Source of the DNA: Dermatemys mawii | Taxonomy: Eukaryota > Chordata > Testudines > Dermatemydidae | DNA length: 64,000 nucleotides | Assembly: GCA_007922305.1 (NCBI GenBank) | Contig: ML677364.1 | Span: 20,939,326-21,003,325 of the forward strand | Direction: 5' to 3' | In this document: in pieces, positions 33,894 to 46,851 of the stretch | Position numbering within the stretch: position 1 is the first letter of the stretch | Layout: each line of letters starts with the position of its first letter | Program-made: the position numbers and the translations under genes | Notes under the pieces: model-generated | Database searches by the model: none | Told to the model about the DNA's origin: nothing | What the model saw: only the letters and a program-made list of their open reading frames with translations

Positions 33894-36800
33894 CTGAAAG
33901 CAAATCAAACAAAGCAGTATTTAATAAATTTCCAGCTGTGTGGGATGTCACAGTCTGTATTTGTATAGGTTCTCTATATGTTCAGAGTGAAAATAACTAA
34001 ACCATAGGGCTCATACTGTGTTTTTTTTAACTGTGGTCATGCTGTTCTCATTGGTCAAGCTAAGGGTTGAGTTCCTGGAATTAACCCTTTACCTGGTACC
34101 TTGGGCTATGAAAGAAGCATCTCCATGAGGGTGGTGGAATCAAATTAAAAAAAGAATGATGCAAAAGGTGAAAAAGACAGTTAGACAGAGTGTGTACAGT
34201 TAGTGCTCTATTGAAGTTTACTGTCTTTATTAGGGGACCCCATCATAAGAGTTGAATAATATTCCTCTGCTATTAACAGGGGAATTGACTTTAGGAGCAG
34301 AACGGAATGGCTGAAGTGCAGGCTGTTAGGGTGTGCTGCAGAAGCGATATTTTCAGTTTTGAATGAGGTTGGGAAGGAGGACAGCTACTGTGATTCATAC
34401 TTCTTAAAAAGTGATTCATGCAGTGCGCTATTGACATCCACTTTACTGGGAAATGCTTCCAACTTTCCAAATAAAAGAAAATATAATGGTGATAGACAGA
34501 AAAAAAGGCATAAAATCAAGGCTACAGAATGAAGAATAGGGAGAAAAAAAGGGAGATGTATTTTGTATCTTATAACAATGCTACTAAAGACAAGAATATT
34601 TAGACACTACAAGAGAGTTTTAATTGCATTATTTGGCTACCTTTATAGGTATTGCTGTCATCTCCCTTCCCCCCTCCCCCTCCCCCGCCATACAGATACT
34701 AGAATCATGCAAGATCACCCAAACATTTGTGTGTGTGTTGATATTGTCAGTTACTCAGTTTACATACATTGTGTAGCTGTAAATTTTTCTCCTCATTTGT
34801 GTCATAACATGCTCAAGTTTTAAGAGTGTATCTAAAATACAATGGTGTTTGGACAGTGAAGAAGTTATGACTAAGACAATAATGCCCAAGCGCTTCTTAG
34901 CACTTCTTGCAATCAGTAATTTGAATGAAAAGAAGCAAGTGGTGGTGGAATAAGAACGCAAGGCAAAAAAACGACACAATGGAGCAAAATAATACCTTCA
35001 ATTATACCACTCCACTGAAGATGAAGTTTGGATAGGGTCTCACTAATATATGAATCATCCTTTGTGGCTGTAGTAACGAAAAGCTAAATTTCTGACCCCA
35101 CTGAAATCAATGGGAAAATCTCCCAAAGTCCTCATTGGGACTGGAATTTCCCTGAATATTCCATTAAATTTGAAATAAATAATCACCTTGCATGCTATGT
35201 AGCTGACATGAAAACCTTCACTGGGCTAAATTCTGCCCTCAGTCATACCATGAAGAATTTTACTCTTGTTGTCTATTTTTTCTCATTAGCAAACAACCTA
35301 TGGTAAAGGTTAACAGGGAAATATCATGTCAACTTTATATTGTCCCATGGATGTCCCACTCAATCTCCTGAATGCAACTGGTCATCCACAAATTTTGTAT
35401 GTGGCTGCACTTATGATCCCCTCCTCCAGTTTTAGGTTTTGTCATTCTCTAAAACTCTGTTTCTCACAATTCATACTTCAGGGACAAAATTACACCATCC
35501 GAAAATAACGGGGAACAGCTGAGTGACATGATTTTACAACGTGGTGCTTCCTAGTAGTGGTACTTCCAATGTCTACCATTCTGACACCAATGTACATGTC
35601 CCCTAAATAGTAGTGCCTCAGGCATAACCCCTCTAGTACAAACCATGTTGCCAACTCTCCCAATTTTATCATGTGCCTCATGATATTTGGGACTTTTCTG
35701 AAAGCTCCAGCTCCTGGAATCATTGGGTAGATAAGTAATCCCAGCTTTCATTTTTAAAAAGGAAAGTTTTTAGAACCCATGCTTTGGAAAAAAAATCTTG
35801 TAAATGTGAACCCTAAAAACAAACGGTAAATAAAAAGATCTCAGAGAAAAATCTCTTGTGATTTATAAGCCAATCCGATGATTCTGTGGGCATGACATGA
35901 TTTTTGAATGCTTGCAGTTGGCACCAATGAAGTCAATGCACAATTGGAATCTATTTGTTCAATTAATGTATCCAACTGAAAAGCTTTCCAGTTCAAAAAT
36001 CATATACAAGAACCTGCTTTCACTAAGGCAGACTATTTTGCAATGGGATGGGATAATGATTGGTACGTTAAAATGGGCAAAAATGTTTGAAAAATTTCAC
36101 TGGAAACTTTTAATCAATTCATGTTGTACCCCCCAGACATTTCAATTATTTGCAGGGTGGGGTGAAAGAACATGGCCCACACCTGATCCACTGGATTACA
36201 GTGACCCCTGAGCAAATTATAAGTCATCCAATTTATATCACCTCTGTCCACCACTTTGCATTGACCAGCACAGCATTAGTCAGGGAAATATTCTGCTCTC
36301 TTTAAAAAAGTGTAGGTGTCTACACTCCCCTCCATTGCACTGGGGAGCTTTTAATTGTGTGAAATCTGTGATGACCTGGATGACCAGGTTCAACAAAAAT
36401 GTTGGTCTATCTTCTGCCTAACTCCAGGTAGATCAAAGTGACTACCTCAGAAAAGCTGATTGACAATTGTCTGACAACCAAAATCAGACAAGTGCAGGAG
36501 AGAGACAAGGTCTGTATTTGCATTTAAAGAGCTTGTAGGCATTGGATCACAAACCTTTCCTACTTTAAATTACCCATTCCTCTGCTAGACTCCTTTGGGG
36601 AAACCAGAAGGATTTGACACACCTGCTCAGAAATATCATGTCTCTAGAACTTAGATCTATTAGAGTCTACAAAGTACAGGTGGAGGCACAAGGGCCATAA
36701 ATCTAGGGGAAGCCTTCAATGTACGTTCTCCAGAAGGGATGGTGGGAGGAAGTCTCCTGCACTTCCTTCTGGAAAGAGGGACTTAGAGACTTGGCAGCAT

Positions 36801-37384
36801 GATAGGCCCTATACAGCATGGTGCCCTTTTCTTTTAAGAAGTGAAGCCACTCACTGTTGTTCTTATTTATCATTTGCTTATTACCATACTGCTTATCGAG
36901 AAGCCTCTATTGAGATCAGGGGTCCTCTTATGCTAGGCACTATAGATACTCATAATGAGAAATGGTCCCTGCCCTGGTGAGTTTTGCCATTGACTACAAT
37001 GAGGCCAGGGTTTCAGTCCTCGAACCCGAGAAAGTTTGCCTAACAACGTCAGATGGGTGGAAGTTAAAAACCAGTGAGCCCCACTACTAAAGTAAAGGAC
37101 ATGTCCAAAGTTAGTTTGGTGGCAAAACTCCTCTTTAATGTGCAGTATGCCAACCAGAAAATATAACTGGGCCTTTTCCAAGGGCTCGTGGAAGCTGAAA
37201 ACTGGTTGAAAAATGAAGAAGTCAAAAGTCAAAAAGAAGAAAAGATGGAAAAAGAGTTAAATCCAACAGGGAAACAAATCTGGGGAAGAGACAGGTGCCT
37301 ATTGACCAGTTAGTCAATCTACCTAGATAAACAGACTCTTTTTATTTCCTTAATATAAAGACTCCATGTATGCTATGAGCGAGG

Positions 37385-37650
37385 GGTGTGATTCCCAGTT
37401 TGTATAGACATGCTGGCACTAGCTCACTAAGCACTAGCATGAGCATGTAGCTGCAGTACCACAGGCAGTGGTGGCAAGGCTTAGTGGACATATCCATAGG
37501 GTTCAGGTGGGTTCAGACTCAGTGCTGCTGCTCCCTGCGGTACTGCGGCTACACCACTCTTTATACTCAAGCTACCTCAGAAGAGAGCTAGCACCACTAA
37601 ATGTATGTGAGCTGGGAATCACACCCATAGTTGTGGTGTAGACATAGCAG
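37385..37650. mobile_element. Long-TIR MITE relative
   Basis: GTGTGATTCCCAGTTTGTAT and CTGGCACTAGCTCACTAAGC on the left; TACCTCAGAAGAGAGCTAGC and GAGCTGGGAATCACACCC on the right. GGTGTGATTCCCAG is inverted at the two ends. Related to the split element at 5993-6820. Confidence 0.6.
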
Positions 37651-38932
37651 AAGAGAATTGGGTCAATGACACCGATCTATAAGATCAGAGGGAATACCAA
37701 GAATGTACAGGGAGCTCCACAGCCAACAGTGCCCAAAACCACAGTGCTCATTGCAGGGTCAGTATGTTGCACCCTGCTGATGCGGGGAGGGCAGAGTCCT
37801 GCAAATCTTGTTGGCTTTGACAGATGCTGCCCAGGGCCTTAGATCCAATATTACCTCCTGGAATGACAGGAAAACACTTATGGGTACACTTGAAAAGAAG
37901 AAAACTGGTGTATGTTAGTACAGAGAAGAAAAACAAGACATTTAGTCTTCACAGCCTTTCCAAGTGACTGGGCCTGGTTCAGTACAAAGCAGGACAGAGA
38001 AATTCATGTCTTGTGTTGTTGCCACTAGAGGCAGCTGTGCTGTAGCAGTCACTGCGTCTCTGTCCCATGCTTTGCAACTTCTCCCCCAGCAGCTCCTCTT
38101 CCAACCCATGCCTCATAGCAGCAGACCATGCAACAATGATAAAAGCTCACAGAAAGAGTCAGGTTTTCTTCTAACACCGCACAAGGATTGTTAGTAGAAC
38201 TGTATTATCTCTAATGCTACTGCAAACCTTCTCAGCCCCTAGTCCTACTTACAGATTTAGAGAGTCAGGATCCATAGGCTCACACTGCACAATGGGAATT
38301 GGCGGAGGCCCAGAGAAGAGGCTGCCTTAACGCCCCCTCCCTCTGCTTAAATTTCCAGTGACAGAGGAGGGATGAAAAACAGAGAATGCTCTCCAAAGAG
38401 AAAGTGTGGCAGGAGGTAAAGGGGGAAATCTATAGGGGAGGGGTGGGAGGTGCCACTGAAAGTGAGCTGCCTGGGAAGCAGGAAGATCCACCGGGGTGGA
38501 GATGAGAAATCTTGTGGGCGGGCTGGAGCGATAACTGGAAACTACATGCTAGTAGCTTAAAGCCTCAATTAGATGGCACCAGGGCACCTGCCCTTCCCTC
38601 CCCAAAACAGCCAACCAACCAATTATAATTGTCTCTCCTACACCACACACACCCTAACCTATTACTCCTGCAGTCTTCTAACCAATTCTTGCCTTACAGA
38701 GACCACTATGCTACCTTATTGGAGGAAAGCACAACAGTGCCAGACTCCTACAATTTGGAGAATAGGAAGTTAAGCCCTTTCAAGGGACTTCAGATCCAGT
38801 TATCCCTCACCATCCCAAACCCAGATTGTCTTTGGGATGAACAGAGCTCACTCAAGGATGCCACACATAGCATCAGTCCTTTAATTAAGCACATGAAGTC
38901 AACCCCTCTACCAGCACCCTCATTCATGGCCT

Positions 38933-38934
<2 letters not shown>

Positions 38935-38973
<39 letters not shown>
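38935..38973. repeat. GA microsatellite
   Basis: About 39 bp of uninterrupted GA dinucleotide repeats, followed by GAAAGATAG. Confidence 0.95.
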
Positions 38974-38977
<4 letters not shown>

Positions 38978-39030
38978 TAGTCTCAACTTCTGGATGATGA
39001 GTGCACGCTTGGCAGTCTACAAAACTAGCC

Positions 39031-39390
39031 TGTAACAGGGCCAACTTGGTCCTGCCTCTGCCTCAGTCCACAAATTACACAGAGACCCTTTTGCTGGTCT
39101 AACACCCTGTTCAGTTTATTTACAGCTGCGTCCCACTGCCTTTACAGCATACCTATGACCTTTCTCAAACAGAGGAGAACAACGTCTTCTCCCTCTTGCT
39201 GCCTACTTCCCCCCGCTCTTCTTTCCTGTGCCTATTTATGGGCTCTTGGCTGATGGCTTAATTGACCTCTCTGCCCTGCTCCACCCACAAAATTAGGCAC
39301 AGACTTGCATAGTTAGCTCCAATCTGCTTTGCCTGATTGGGGCTGCTGTGAAGAGTGCTGACTCAGGCCTCTGTACCTAGCAGTATCACA
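39031..39390 (-). mobile_element. Solo LTR, same strand as AFF3
   Basis: 360-bp element. On the minus strand it begins TGTGATACTGCTAGG and ends GGCCCTGTTACA, with an exact 5-bp target duplication GGCTA on that strand (plus-strand TAGCC at 39026-39030 and 39391-39395). It carries a TATA-like CATAAATAGG (plus 39231-39240) and AATAAA (plus 39115-39120), in U3-R-U5 order on the minus strand. Size, ends and signal spacing resemble the solo LTR at 13431, perhaps one broad family. No retroviral coding sequence remains. Confidence 0.88.
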
Positions 39391-40454
39391 TAGCCCCACT
39401 CACCATTTGATATTGGATGAGACCTCTGAACTGACCCAAGTCACTGAAACCTGGTTGGATGTTACCTCTGACACTACTCTACCTCAGCTTACTCCATACA
39501 CAAAGATCCCAAAATGAGCTAGAAAAATAAAAGAGGAGGTGGAGCAGCAATCCTCTTTCCCTCTAAAGGCAGAAGATGCCCCAGTCCAGAAATGAAAACC
39601 TTTGAATATGTGCCTATGATTTTTGAGGTGAGGGACAAAAATAACCAGAGATGACTTGTAGTCAACAGATCTCCATATGAAATCCCTATCAATGTCCCAT
39701 ATGGAGTAACAGACCTGCTGCCCCGCTGGAATGACCAGGTCCATCGTTCTTGGAGAGATCACTTTTATGTGCACATTGACAAAGACACACTAGCAATCCC
39801 CTTCTCCTTTTCTTGCTTCCTCCCTCCCAATTTGTAGGTTTGTTGAGACTCCATATGGAAGGAAAAGATTGAGACATAAAGGCAGATGTCTGCAGTGGAG
39901 AATTGGAGAAAGAGGATAGAATCTGCAGGGAAAGTGTGGGAACTTGAATGGAAGGAGACCAATGGGGAGAGGAGGAAATAGGACAGTAAAGAGAGGGAGA
40001 GTACCAAGGAGAGCCCAGGAACGTAGAAAAAGACGAAAAAAAAGGGAAGGCTGGAGGAATAGATTTGGGGGAGGGGAAAGGAGAAATGAAAAATTAACTG
40101 AAAGTGAATCTGAAAAATACTGAGAGGCAGAGAGATGGCAAGAAAATTGTTGAGTAAAGAAATAACAAAAACAAGGGAGACAGGCTACAGTATTCTCTTG
40201 GTGCTTTTGTATTTGGTGCCAAAATGTTACATAACATACATACCATGTTTTTGATTTTTATAATAAGGACACGTAATTTTTTATGATGAGGAGAGATTGT
40301 GAGACGGTGTTGTCATGGTCCACTGTCGTATGGTAAAGGAGAATTACCTGTCTGGGGTTTGGGTGTGTTTAGAGTCTTGATGCTGGATGTTTGAATACTT
40401 TTACCTATAGTTGTGTATCTATGTGTGTGTGGGTCTGGGGAATAGGTAAGGTAA

Positions 40455-41510
40455 TTTGCAGCCTTAAGAGATTATCCAGTCAAGCCTCCTGCATGGAGGC
40501 AGGAGCAAGTATACCTAGACCATTCCTGAATGGTGTTTGTCTAACCTGTTCTTAAAAACCTCCAATGAATGGGATTCCACAATCTCCCCTGGAAGCCTAT
40601 TCCAGTGCTTAACTATCCTTATAGTTAGAAAGCTTTACCTAACAGCTATTTAAATCTCCCTTGCTGCACATTTAGACAATTACTTCTTGTCCTACCATCA
40701 GTGGACATGGAGAACAATTGATTACAGTCCTCTTTATAACTGCTCTTAACATATTTAAAGACTGGTATCATATCTCCCCCCGCCCCACTGTTCTTTTCTT
40801 GTTAAGACTAAATGTGCCCTGTTTTTTAACCTTCCTGTAGGTTTTCTAAACCCTTTTTTGTTTGTTTGGTTGGTTTTTTGCTTTTCTCTGGACTCTCTCT
40901 AGTTCGTACAAATCTTTCCTAAAGTGTGGCGTGCAGAACTGGACACAGAATTCCAGCTGAGACCTCACCATTGCCGAGTAGAAAGGCACAATTACTATAT
41001 GTCTTACATATCACATGCGTGGCTATACATTACAGTCTTTTTTGCAACTGCATCACACTGTTGGCTCAATTTGTGATCTTCTATAGCCATCCCATACTTT
41101 TTCAGCAGAACTACACCCTAGCTAGTTAGTCCCCATTTTGAAGTTGTGCATTGTTTTTTCCTCTCCAAGTGTAGAACTTTGCATTTGTCCTATTGAATCT
41201 CATCTCGTTGATTGGACCAATGCTCCAATTTGTCAAGGTCGCTTTGAATTCTAACCCCAGGCTCCAAAATACTTTGAACCCCTCCCACGTGGTGCCATCC
41301 ACAAATTTTATAAACCTACTCTTGACTTTATTATCCAAGTCATTAATAAGAACAGTGACTAGTACCAGACCCATGATAGATCCCTGCAGGATCTCAAGAG
41401 GTATGTTCTCCCAGTTTGACAGTGAAACATCAATAACTACTCTTAGAATACAGTCTTTAAATCAGTTATGCATCCACCTCATAGTAATTTAATCTAGATC
41501 ACATTTCCCG
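40455..41510 (-). mobile_element. CR1 LINE, 5'-truncated
   Basis: Plus-strand text is reverse-complemented CR1: CCAGTCAAGCCTCCTGCATG, GGGATTCCACAATCTCCCCT, GGAAGCCTATTCCAGTGCTT, later GCAGAACTGGACACAGAATT and GACCCATGATAGATCCCTGC. About 1 kb; short frames within are not intact coding. Confidence 0.8.
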
Positions 41511-41713
41511 AGTTGGCATATTCTTTTGTGTTTGCTTTTCTTGAGGAATGTATTTTGGAATGGCCCATGGACAGGGATCCCTGAGCCCCCCCACTTTTTT
41601 TTTTTTTTTTTGGCTTTCCCTCAGCTGCCCTATGGTTTTTTGGCTAGCTCAGGGCCCGAGGGGGTGGAATATCTCAGCTGCCACCCTGAATCATAAAGTG
41701 CAGGAGTCCTTAC

Positions 41714-41879
41714 CTCAGGGCTGGAGCAATGAGAGGGCTTGCTGCCGTCACTCTCACTGGAACTGCTTTCACTCTCTGAGTCAGACTCTGAACTGCTCTC
41801 GGATTCACTGGAGCTGCTGCTACTTGACCTCTTGCTGGAGACTCCCGAGGTTCTGCTACTGGGCTGCGGCAAGACAGTG
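41714..41879 (-). CDS. AFF3: AFF3 internal exon: serine/acidic-rich tract
   Basis: First AFF3 exon met in transcription order. The translation holds a long Ser/Glu/Asp run and ends in GSKPSHCSSPE, closely like the human AFF3 (LAF4) segment just before the conserved NKWQLDKWL motif; AFF1, AFF2 and AFF4 fit less well there. The donor is clear: ...CCTGAG|GTAAGG, with the last codon (Glu) complete at 41716-41714. The acceptor is less certain. I chose ...GGCTGGCAG| at 41880 because residues TVLPQPSSRTS then align with human AFF3; an alternative CAG about 15 nt further in would also keep the frame open. With the chosen acceptor the first base completes a split codon. In the family this low-complexity region belongs to the central transactivation part of a nuclear transcription-elongation scaffold. 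The preceding exon was not found up to 64000. Confidence 0.88.
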
Positions 41880-42714
41880 CTGCCAGCCCCACGCACAACC
41901 CACCAAGGGGGAAAGAAAAACAAACAAACAACATAAAACAAACAAAAAAAACCCCAGTTCCACTCTCTGCTATTTTTAGGGGGCCTCGGTCACAGTCATC
42001 TGAATATTGGCAACCTGGGCTGGACTGTTTTTAAAAATAAATGGTCAGATGGGTTGAAAATAACTTTCTTTTAATGGGAAAAATACCCAAGTTGAATGTT
42101 AGTTCCATACTAATACGCCATTTGCATCTCTTCCTTATCTGAGAAGAGGGTTGTATTTTCATTTCCGATTGCCTTTTTCATATTTAACAGAAGTTTTAAG
42201 AGTACATCTCAAGTCAGACCATTCAAAAATATCAAATTTTAGAAAAAAATGGAATACAGAAAACAGTCTCACAATGTCTACTGAATACTCATTATCCCAG
42301 AGGGGAAAGCAGCAAGATGGCAAAGATTAACCGTTAGTAAACTGGCATATACTCCATAGTACTTGCCACCAGTCAACTAAAAAACCCCCCATAGAGTAAC
42401 ATCTCTTTGGGGTTTTCTGCTGACACCAGTCTTTTGTTTCTTTCCATGTATTAATTAAATAGAGATGATTTAGTTAGCTATAGGCACAGCTATATTTACA
42501 CAGAACTCTGCTAGATCTAAGGCTCTGATCCTGAAAACACTTAAGCATATGCTTAAATATGTGAGCAGTCAATAGGATGACTTACATTCTTAAAAGTTAA
42601 GCACACCCATAAGTTTTTGCAGGATTGGGTCATTAAATTATGGACCCACAGACAATAGGAAAATATATTCTTTTCACCGGTAACTAATTGACCACACATA
42701 TCAAAGTATCAGGC

Positions 42715-43765
42715 AGTCATAAACATCTGAGATGGAAATGACCTATTAAGTCATCCAACTCATTCCCAGGCAATGGAAGCTTCCCTGTAGTACAGTACAT
42801 TTTCTAGTGATTTGTCCAGCCTGGTTTTACATGACTCATATGAATGGAGCTTTCACCTCATCCCCTGGGAAACTACTCTGCAGCCTAACAGATCTCGCTG
42901 CTATGAGATTTTCCTACTATTCACTCTAAATTTGTCCTCCTAACTTATTGTTGCTGTTTATTATTTAAACTCATTATTCATGGTGATCACCTTAAACCAT
43001 TCTCCTCCCCGCTTGGTATTTACACCCTTGAAATATTTGTAGACTGTTATTCTGTTCCGTTGCAGCCATGTTATACATATATAGCTTCTCTGATCTTTTC
43101 TCATAAGTCAGTGCTACCTCCAGGTGCTGGATCATTTTTATGGCTCTTTTCTGAACTCTTTCCAATTTGTCTGTATCTTTCTGATAACGGGAAGCCCAAA
43201 ACTGAACACAGCATTGCAGGTGTGTTTTCACCACAGCCACACAAAGAGGGACCATTTCCTTGTTGTTTCTTGATGCACTCCTCCTGCATGTGTAGAGCTA
43301 AATTACACTGACTTTTTGGCTGTAATATCATGTTTGAAACTCATGTGGTTTGCTGCCCATTAATACCCTTATATCGCTTTCAGAATTACTGCTTTCAGCA
43401 TTCTCTCACTGAATAGATGCATTTTGGATGGTTTCCCTCCACAGATATTAGCTTGCATTTTTTCAAACTGAATCTCTTTTTGTTATTTACTGTCCATGTT
43501 TCCAGATGCCTTTGATTTATTTCTCTACCCTCACTGGTGTCTGCAGCAACTCCTAATTTAGTATAAAATGCAAACTGAATTAAATGGCTGTTCACTTCCT
43601 CTTCCGGACCATTAATACGGATGTTAAATGAGCCCAAGCCAAACACCCTGGTTCCCCAGTAATCACGTTCTCCCAGCTCAGAATACCACTGTTTATCATT
43701 ACCCCGGCTTACATCCTTCAATCCATACCTGGTCTTATCATAGTCTCCTTATCCAAGCTAATATA
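42715..43765 (-). mobile_element. CR1 LINE, 5'-truncated
   Basis: ATCTGAGATGGAAATGACCT, GTCATCCAACTCATTCCCAG and TTCTGAACTCTTTCCAATTT with CAAAACTGAACACAGCATTG are CR1 3'-region patterns in reverse complement. More diverged than the 40.5-kb copy. Confidence 0.72.
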
Positions 43766-44146
43766 AATTAATTTTGAGAGATATTTTGTCTCAAATAATT
43801 AATTACAATTCAAATATACCACATCTAGTGCTTTCCTTTCACCCACTAATTCCATCCAGAAAGAAAGGATCTGATACTCGAGTGAAGTCTTTTGAGACAA
43901 GAAATGTATGGGTAAGGTTCTTTCCTAAACTGAGATCCACTCAGTGTAGGAAAGAGGAAAAGTAGTCAGAGAGCCAGTTATAGCTCCCTGATTCTCTGCA
44001 CTGTGGAGCTCCTGGCCCCAGCCCCAGCAGGCTGCTCTCACTTAGACCAGCTGTTAAAGGTCCACAAAGGACCATCTGCCTGATACGAACTGGCGTAGCA
44101 GCACTGTACCCATGTTCCCTCCCACCCTTAATATGTCCCCTTCCTA

Positions 44147-44294
44147 CCGTGCTTAATTTTTAGTGCAAAAGGTGCTGGAGCTCATGAAATTAGATGACGA
44201 CGCTCAAGTAATTTTTTTTACTTTCATAACTGACGCAGCAAGCCCAGAGGTGCTGGGATATGAACTGCTCAGCCCTGGCACAAATTAAGCACTG
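44147..44294. mobile_element. hAT-like MITE, 148 bp
   Basis: Left CCGTGCTTAATTTTTAGTGC; right GGCACAAATTAAGCACTG; inverted over GTGCTTAATTT. Flanks CCTTCCTA (44139-44146) and CCTTCCTG (44295-44302) make an 8-bp duplication with one mismatch. Confidence 0.82.
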
Positions 44295-46089
44295 CCTTCC
44301 TGCCTCTTGGTATGTCCCCTACCCAGGACTGAGCATAAGAGCTGGTTCTATTGGCTTTATGATAACTGAGCGCTCCCTGAATTGGGACAATTCTCATCTC
44401 AATATCCAGCCCCTTTATACTGCCTGGGGGCAGAAAGGAAACAGACCACATAGGAAATCTGGCCCTGTGTGTTTTGATTAAAACAATAAATAAAATGTAG
44501 CAAGAGCAGCTGGAATTTATTTACATTTGCCAAAGAATTCCAGTCAGGGATCCCCATACAGAGGCAGAAGTTTTACACTAACAGAGGCCTGTACCACAGA
44601 GATAGTCTAGTGCAGCAGAGACTAGTAAAGGAGAGTATACATTCCCTTTTCTGTGCTAAGGTGTTTCTTGTCATGTCCAGACATGTACCCAGACACAATG
44701 AGCTTCTTTAAAAACTCACTAGTTGTTGCTTTTACTATTATTTGTAATATCTCCTTGTTTAATTGGTTAAATGTGGGAAACACAAAATTTTCAGAGCACC
44801 CATTTGTAGAGCAGTGGTCAGAGACACATAGATACTTGAAATAATAAGCCTGACTGGAAAAGAACTCCTGAAGTTTGTTCTCTGCTTGGGGACCAATCAG
44901 TAGTGCGCCCATGTGATAGGTCTAATAAATCAGAGATGGGCGTTTCTCTCTTTATTTACTAATTTTAATTACTAGACTTGCTAATGAAATAGTGAGAACA
45001 AAATAATTCACAACATGATAATTCTTTCAGGAAATGTGAAAAGACAAGTGCTTTTTCTGACAGAGTGGTTAAGGGAGCCAGTGTTCTGAGAGTGTCCTAC
45101 TTTAATAGATTCTTAGTCCTTCTCAGAAAATCATTGTCAGTGTCTGTCTGACAAACTTCTTCAACATCACAGAACATCTGCACATTTATGTCCTGCCTCT
45201 GGTGGTTGTGGTTTTAATTTCTAGCCCATCATTTTTGTTTGGCATTGATTAAAGTATTCAGAATTCCTAGATGGGGATGAGGGATAAAAAGCAGTAATAT
45301 TTCTTTCTTGTTGTGACATGAAATGTTTTTTCTAGGCTGTTGAATACAAATCATTACTACAGCCAAACGTATGAAATATAACTCTTGAACTCTTCACAAA
45401 CATCTGGAAATCTGTATTTGCAGCTCTAATGGAAGCCAATATGCTAAAAAAATTAAATGACACAAATGTTTTTCTATTTCAATTGATACTGTGATAATCT
45501 CCTATCCTCCTTCTGTCTCCAGGACTGTTAATGCACCATGTTTTTGAAGTGTTCATTGGACTTTGGTGGTTCAGTACAAAGACTCTTGTATGTCAGTTTT
45601 TACTTTCTTTTGTACTTGGTAGCTTACTTGGTAGCATTTTATCCTCACTTTGAAAAGCTACAAATGATAACCAAGATTGCAAGAGAACGGAGAATCAGGC
45701 CCCTGAACTTCAGTGTTAGATTCTGATCAAGGACCATGCTAAGGCTACATGACAGACTGATCCTTTGAAACATTTTCCCATCAAAGACTGGGAAAGGCTA
45801 GGAAAATGTCCACTCTTCATGCTTTCAACCCAAACAGATCTGTATAATTTCACTTTGCTAAGGTTTAATCTTATCCAGATTTTTGCTTGCTGTTTTGCTC
45901 AGTAAGACAGTCTCTTTGACACTGTATAGTATATTAATTTCCATGTCTGGTGTAATCTGCTTAGCAGTGATAATCTAAACTATTCTTGTTCTAAATTTGA
46001 CTCTAAGGATCCACATACAAAGCAGCCTGAAAAATATCACAGGCAGAGCAGACCCATGGGAAACTCCACAAGTGTTCCAGCCACTAGAC

Positions 46090-46851
46090 CTGGGCGGGCA
46101 AACTTTTTGGCCTGAGGGCCACATCGGGTTTCCAAAATCGTATTGAGGGCTTATTAGGGGAGGATGGGTCTCCCCAAACAGCCACGCGTGGCCTGGCCCC
46201 TGCTGCCTATCTAACCCCCTCTGCTTCTCACCCTCCTGACGCCTCCCCTCCCACCCCGGGATTCCTGCCCCATCCACCCCTCTTGCCCTCTATCCCCTGA
46301 CTGCCCCTGGAACCCCTGCCCCTGAGTGCCCCCCACTGCCTCATCCAACCCTCCCTCTCCTTCCTGACAGCCCCCCCCAAGACCACTGCCCCCATTCAAC
46401 TCTCCTGTTCCCCGCTCTCTGACTACCCCGACCCCTATCCACTCTCCTGCCCCCTGACCATCACCCTGAATTCCCCTGCCCTCTAGCCAACCACCCCCGT
46501 TCCCTGCTCCCTTACCGTCCTGCCTGGAGCACTGGTGATTGGTGGCGCTACAGCCGCGCAGCCCAGAGCACCAGGGCAGGCAGCCATTCTGCCTGGCTGG
46601 AGCCAGCCATGCCATTGCGCAGCACAGAGCACCAAATCAGGCCACGGCTCTGCAGCTGCGCTGCCCAGCAGGAACTCACAGCCCTGCCACCCAGAGCATT
46701 GTGCTGGCAGCACAGTGAACTGAGGCTGCAGGGTAGGGGGAATAGTAGGGGAAGGGCCAGAAGCTAGCCTCCCAAGCCAGGAGCTCAGGGGCTGGGCAGG
46801 AGAGTCTTGCAGGCTGGATGTGGCCTGCGGGCCATAGTTTGCCCACCCCTG
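46090..46851. mobile_element. hAT (Charlie-like) MITE with 8-bp target duplication
   Basis: Left terminus CTGGGCGGGCAAACTTTTTG (CAGGGGTGGGCAAAC type), right terminus TAGTTTGCCCACCCCTG. Flanks CACTAGAC (46082-46089) and CACTAGAT (46852-46859) differ by one base. The core is C-rich on the plus strand, as in the copies at 17479 and 20626. 762 bp; internal open frames are not genes. Confidence 0.88.

Larger units (their letters stand above)
33894..41713 (-). other. AFF3 intron, 7.8 kb
   Basis: Intron between the serine-rich exon and the large exon. It holds a long-TIR MITE relative (37385-37650), a GA microsatellite, a solo LTR in the sense orientation of AFF3 (39031-39390) and a CR1 copy (about 40455-41510). 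The 34.0-36.9 kb and 39.4-40.4 kb stretches look unique. No other gene recognised. Confidence 0.7.

Noticed and set aside
38935..38973. CRISPR-like or tandem gene array
   Set aside because: It is a simple GA microsatellite; no spaced repeats of CRISPR type occur in the window.
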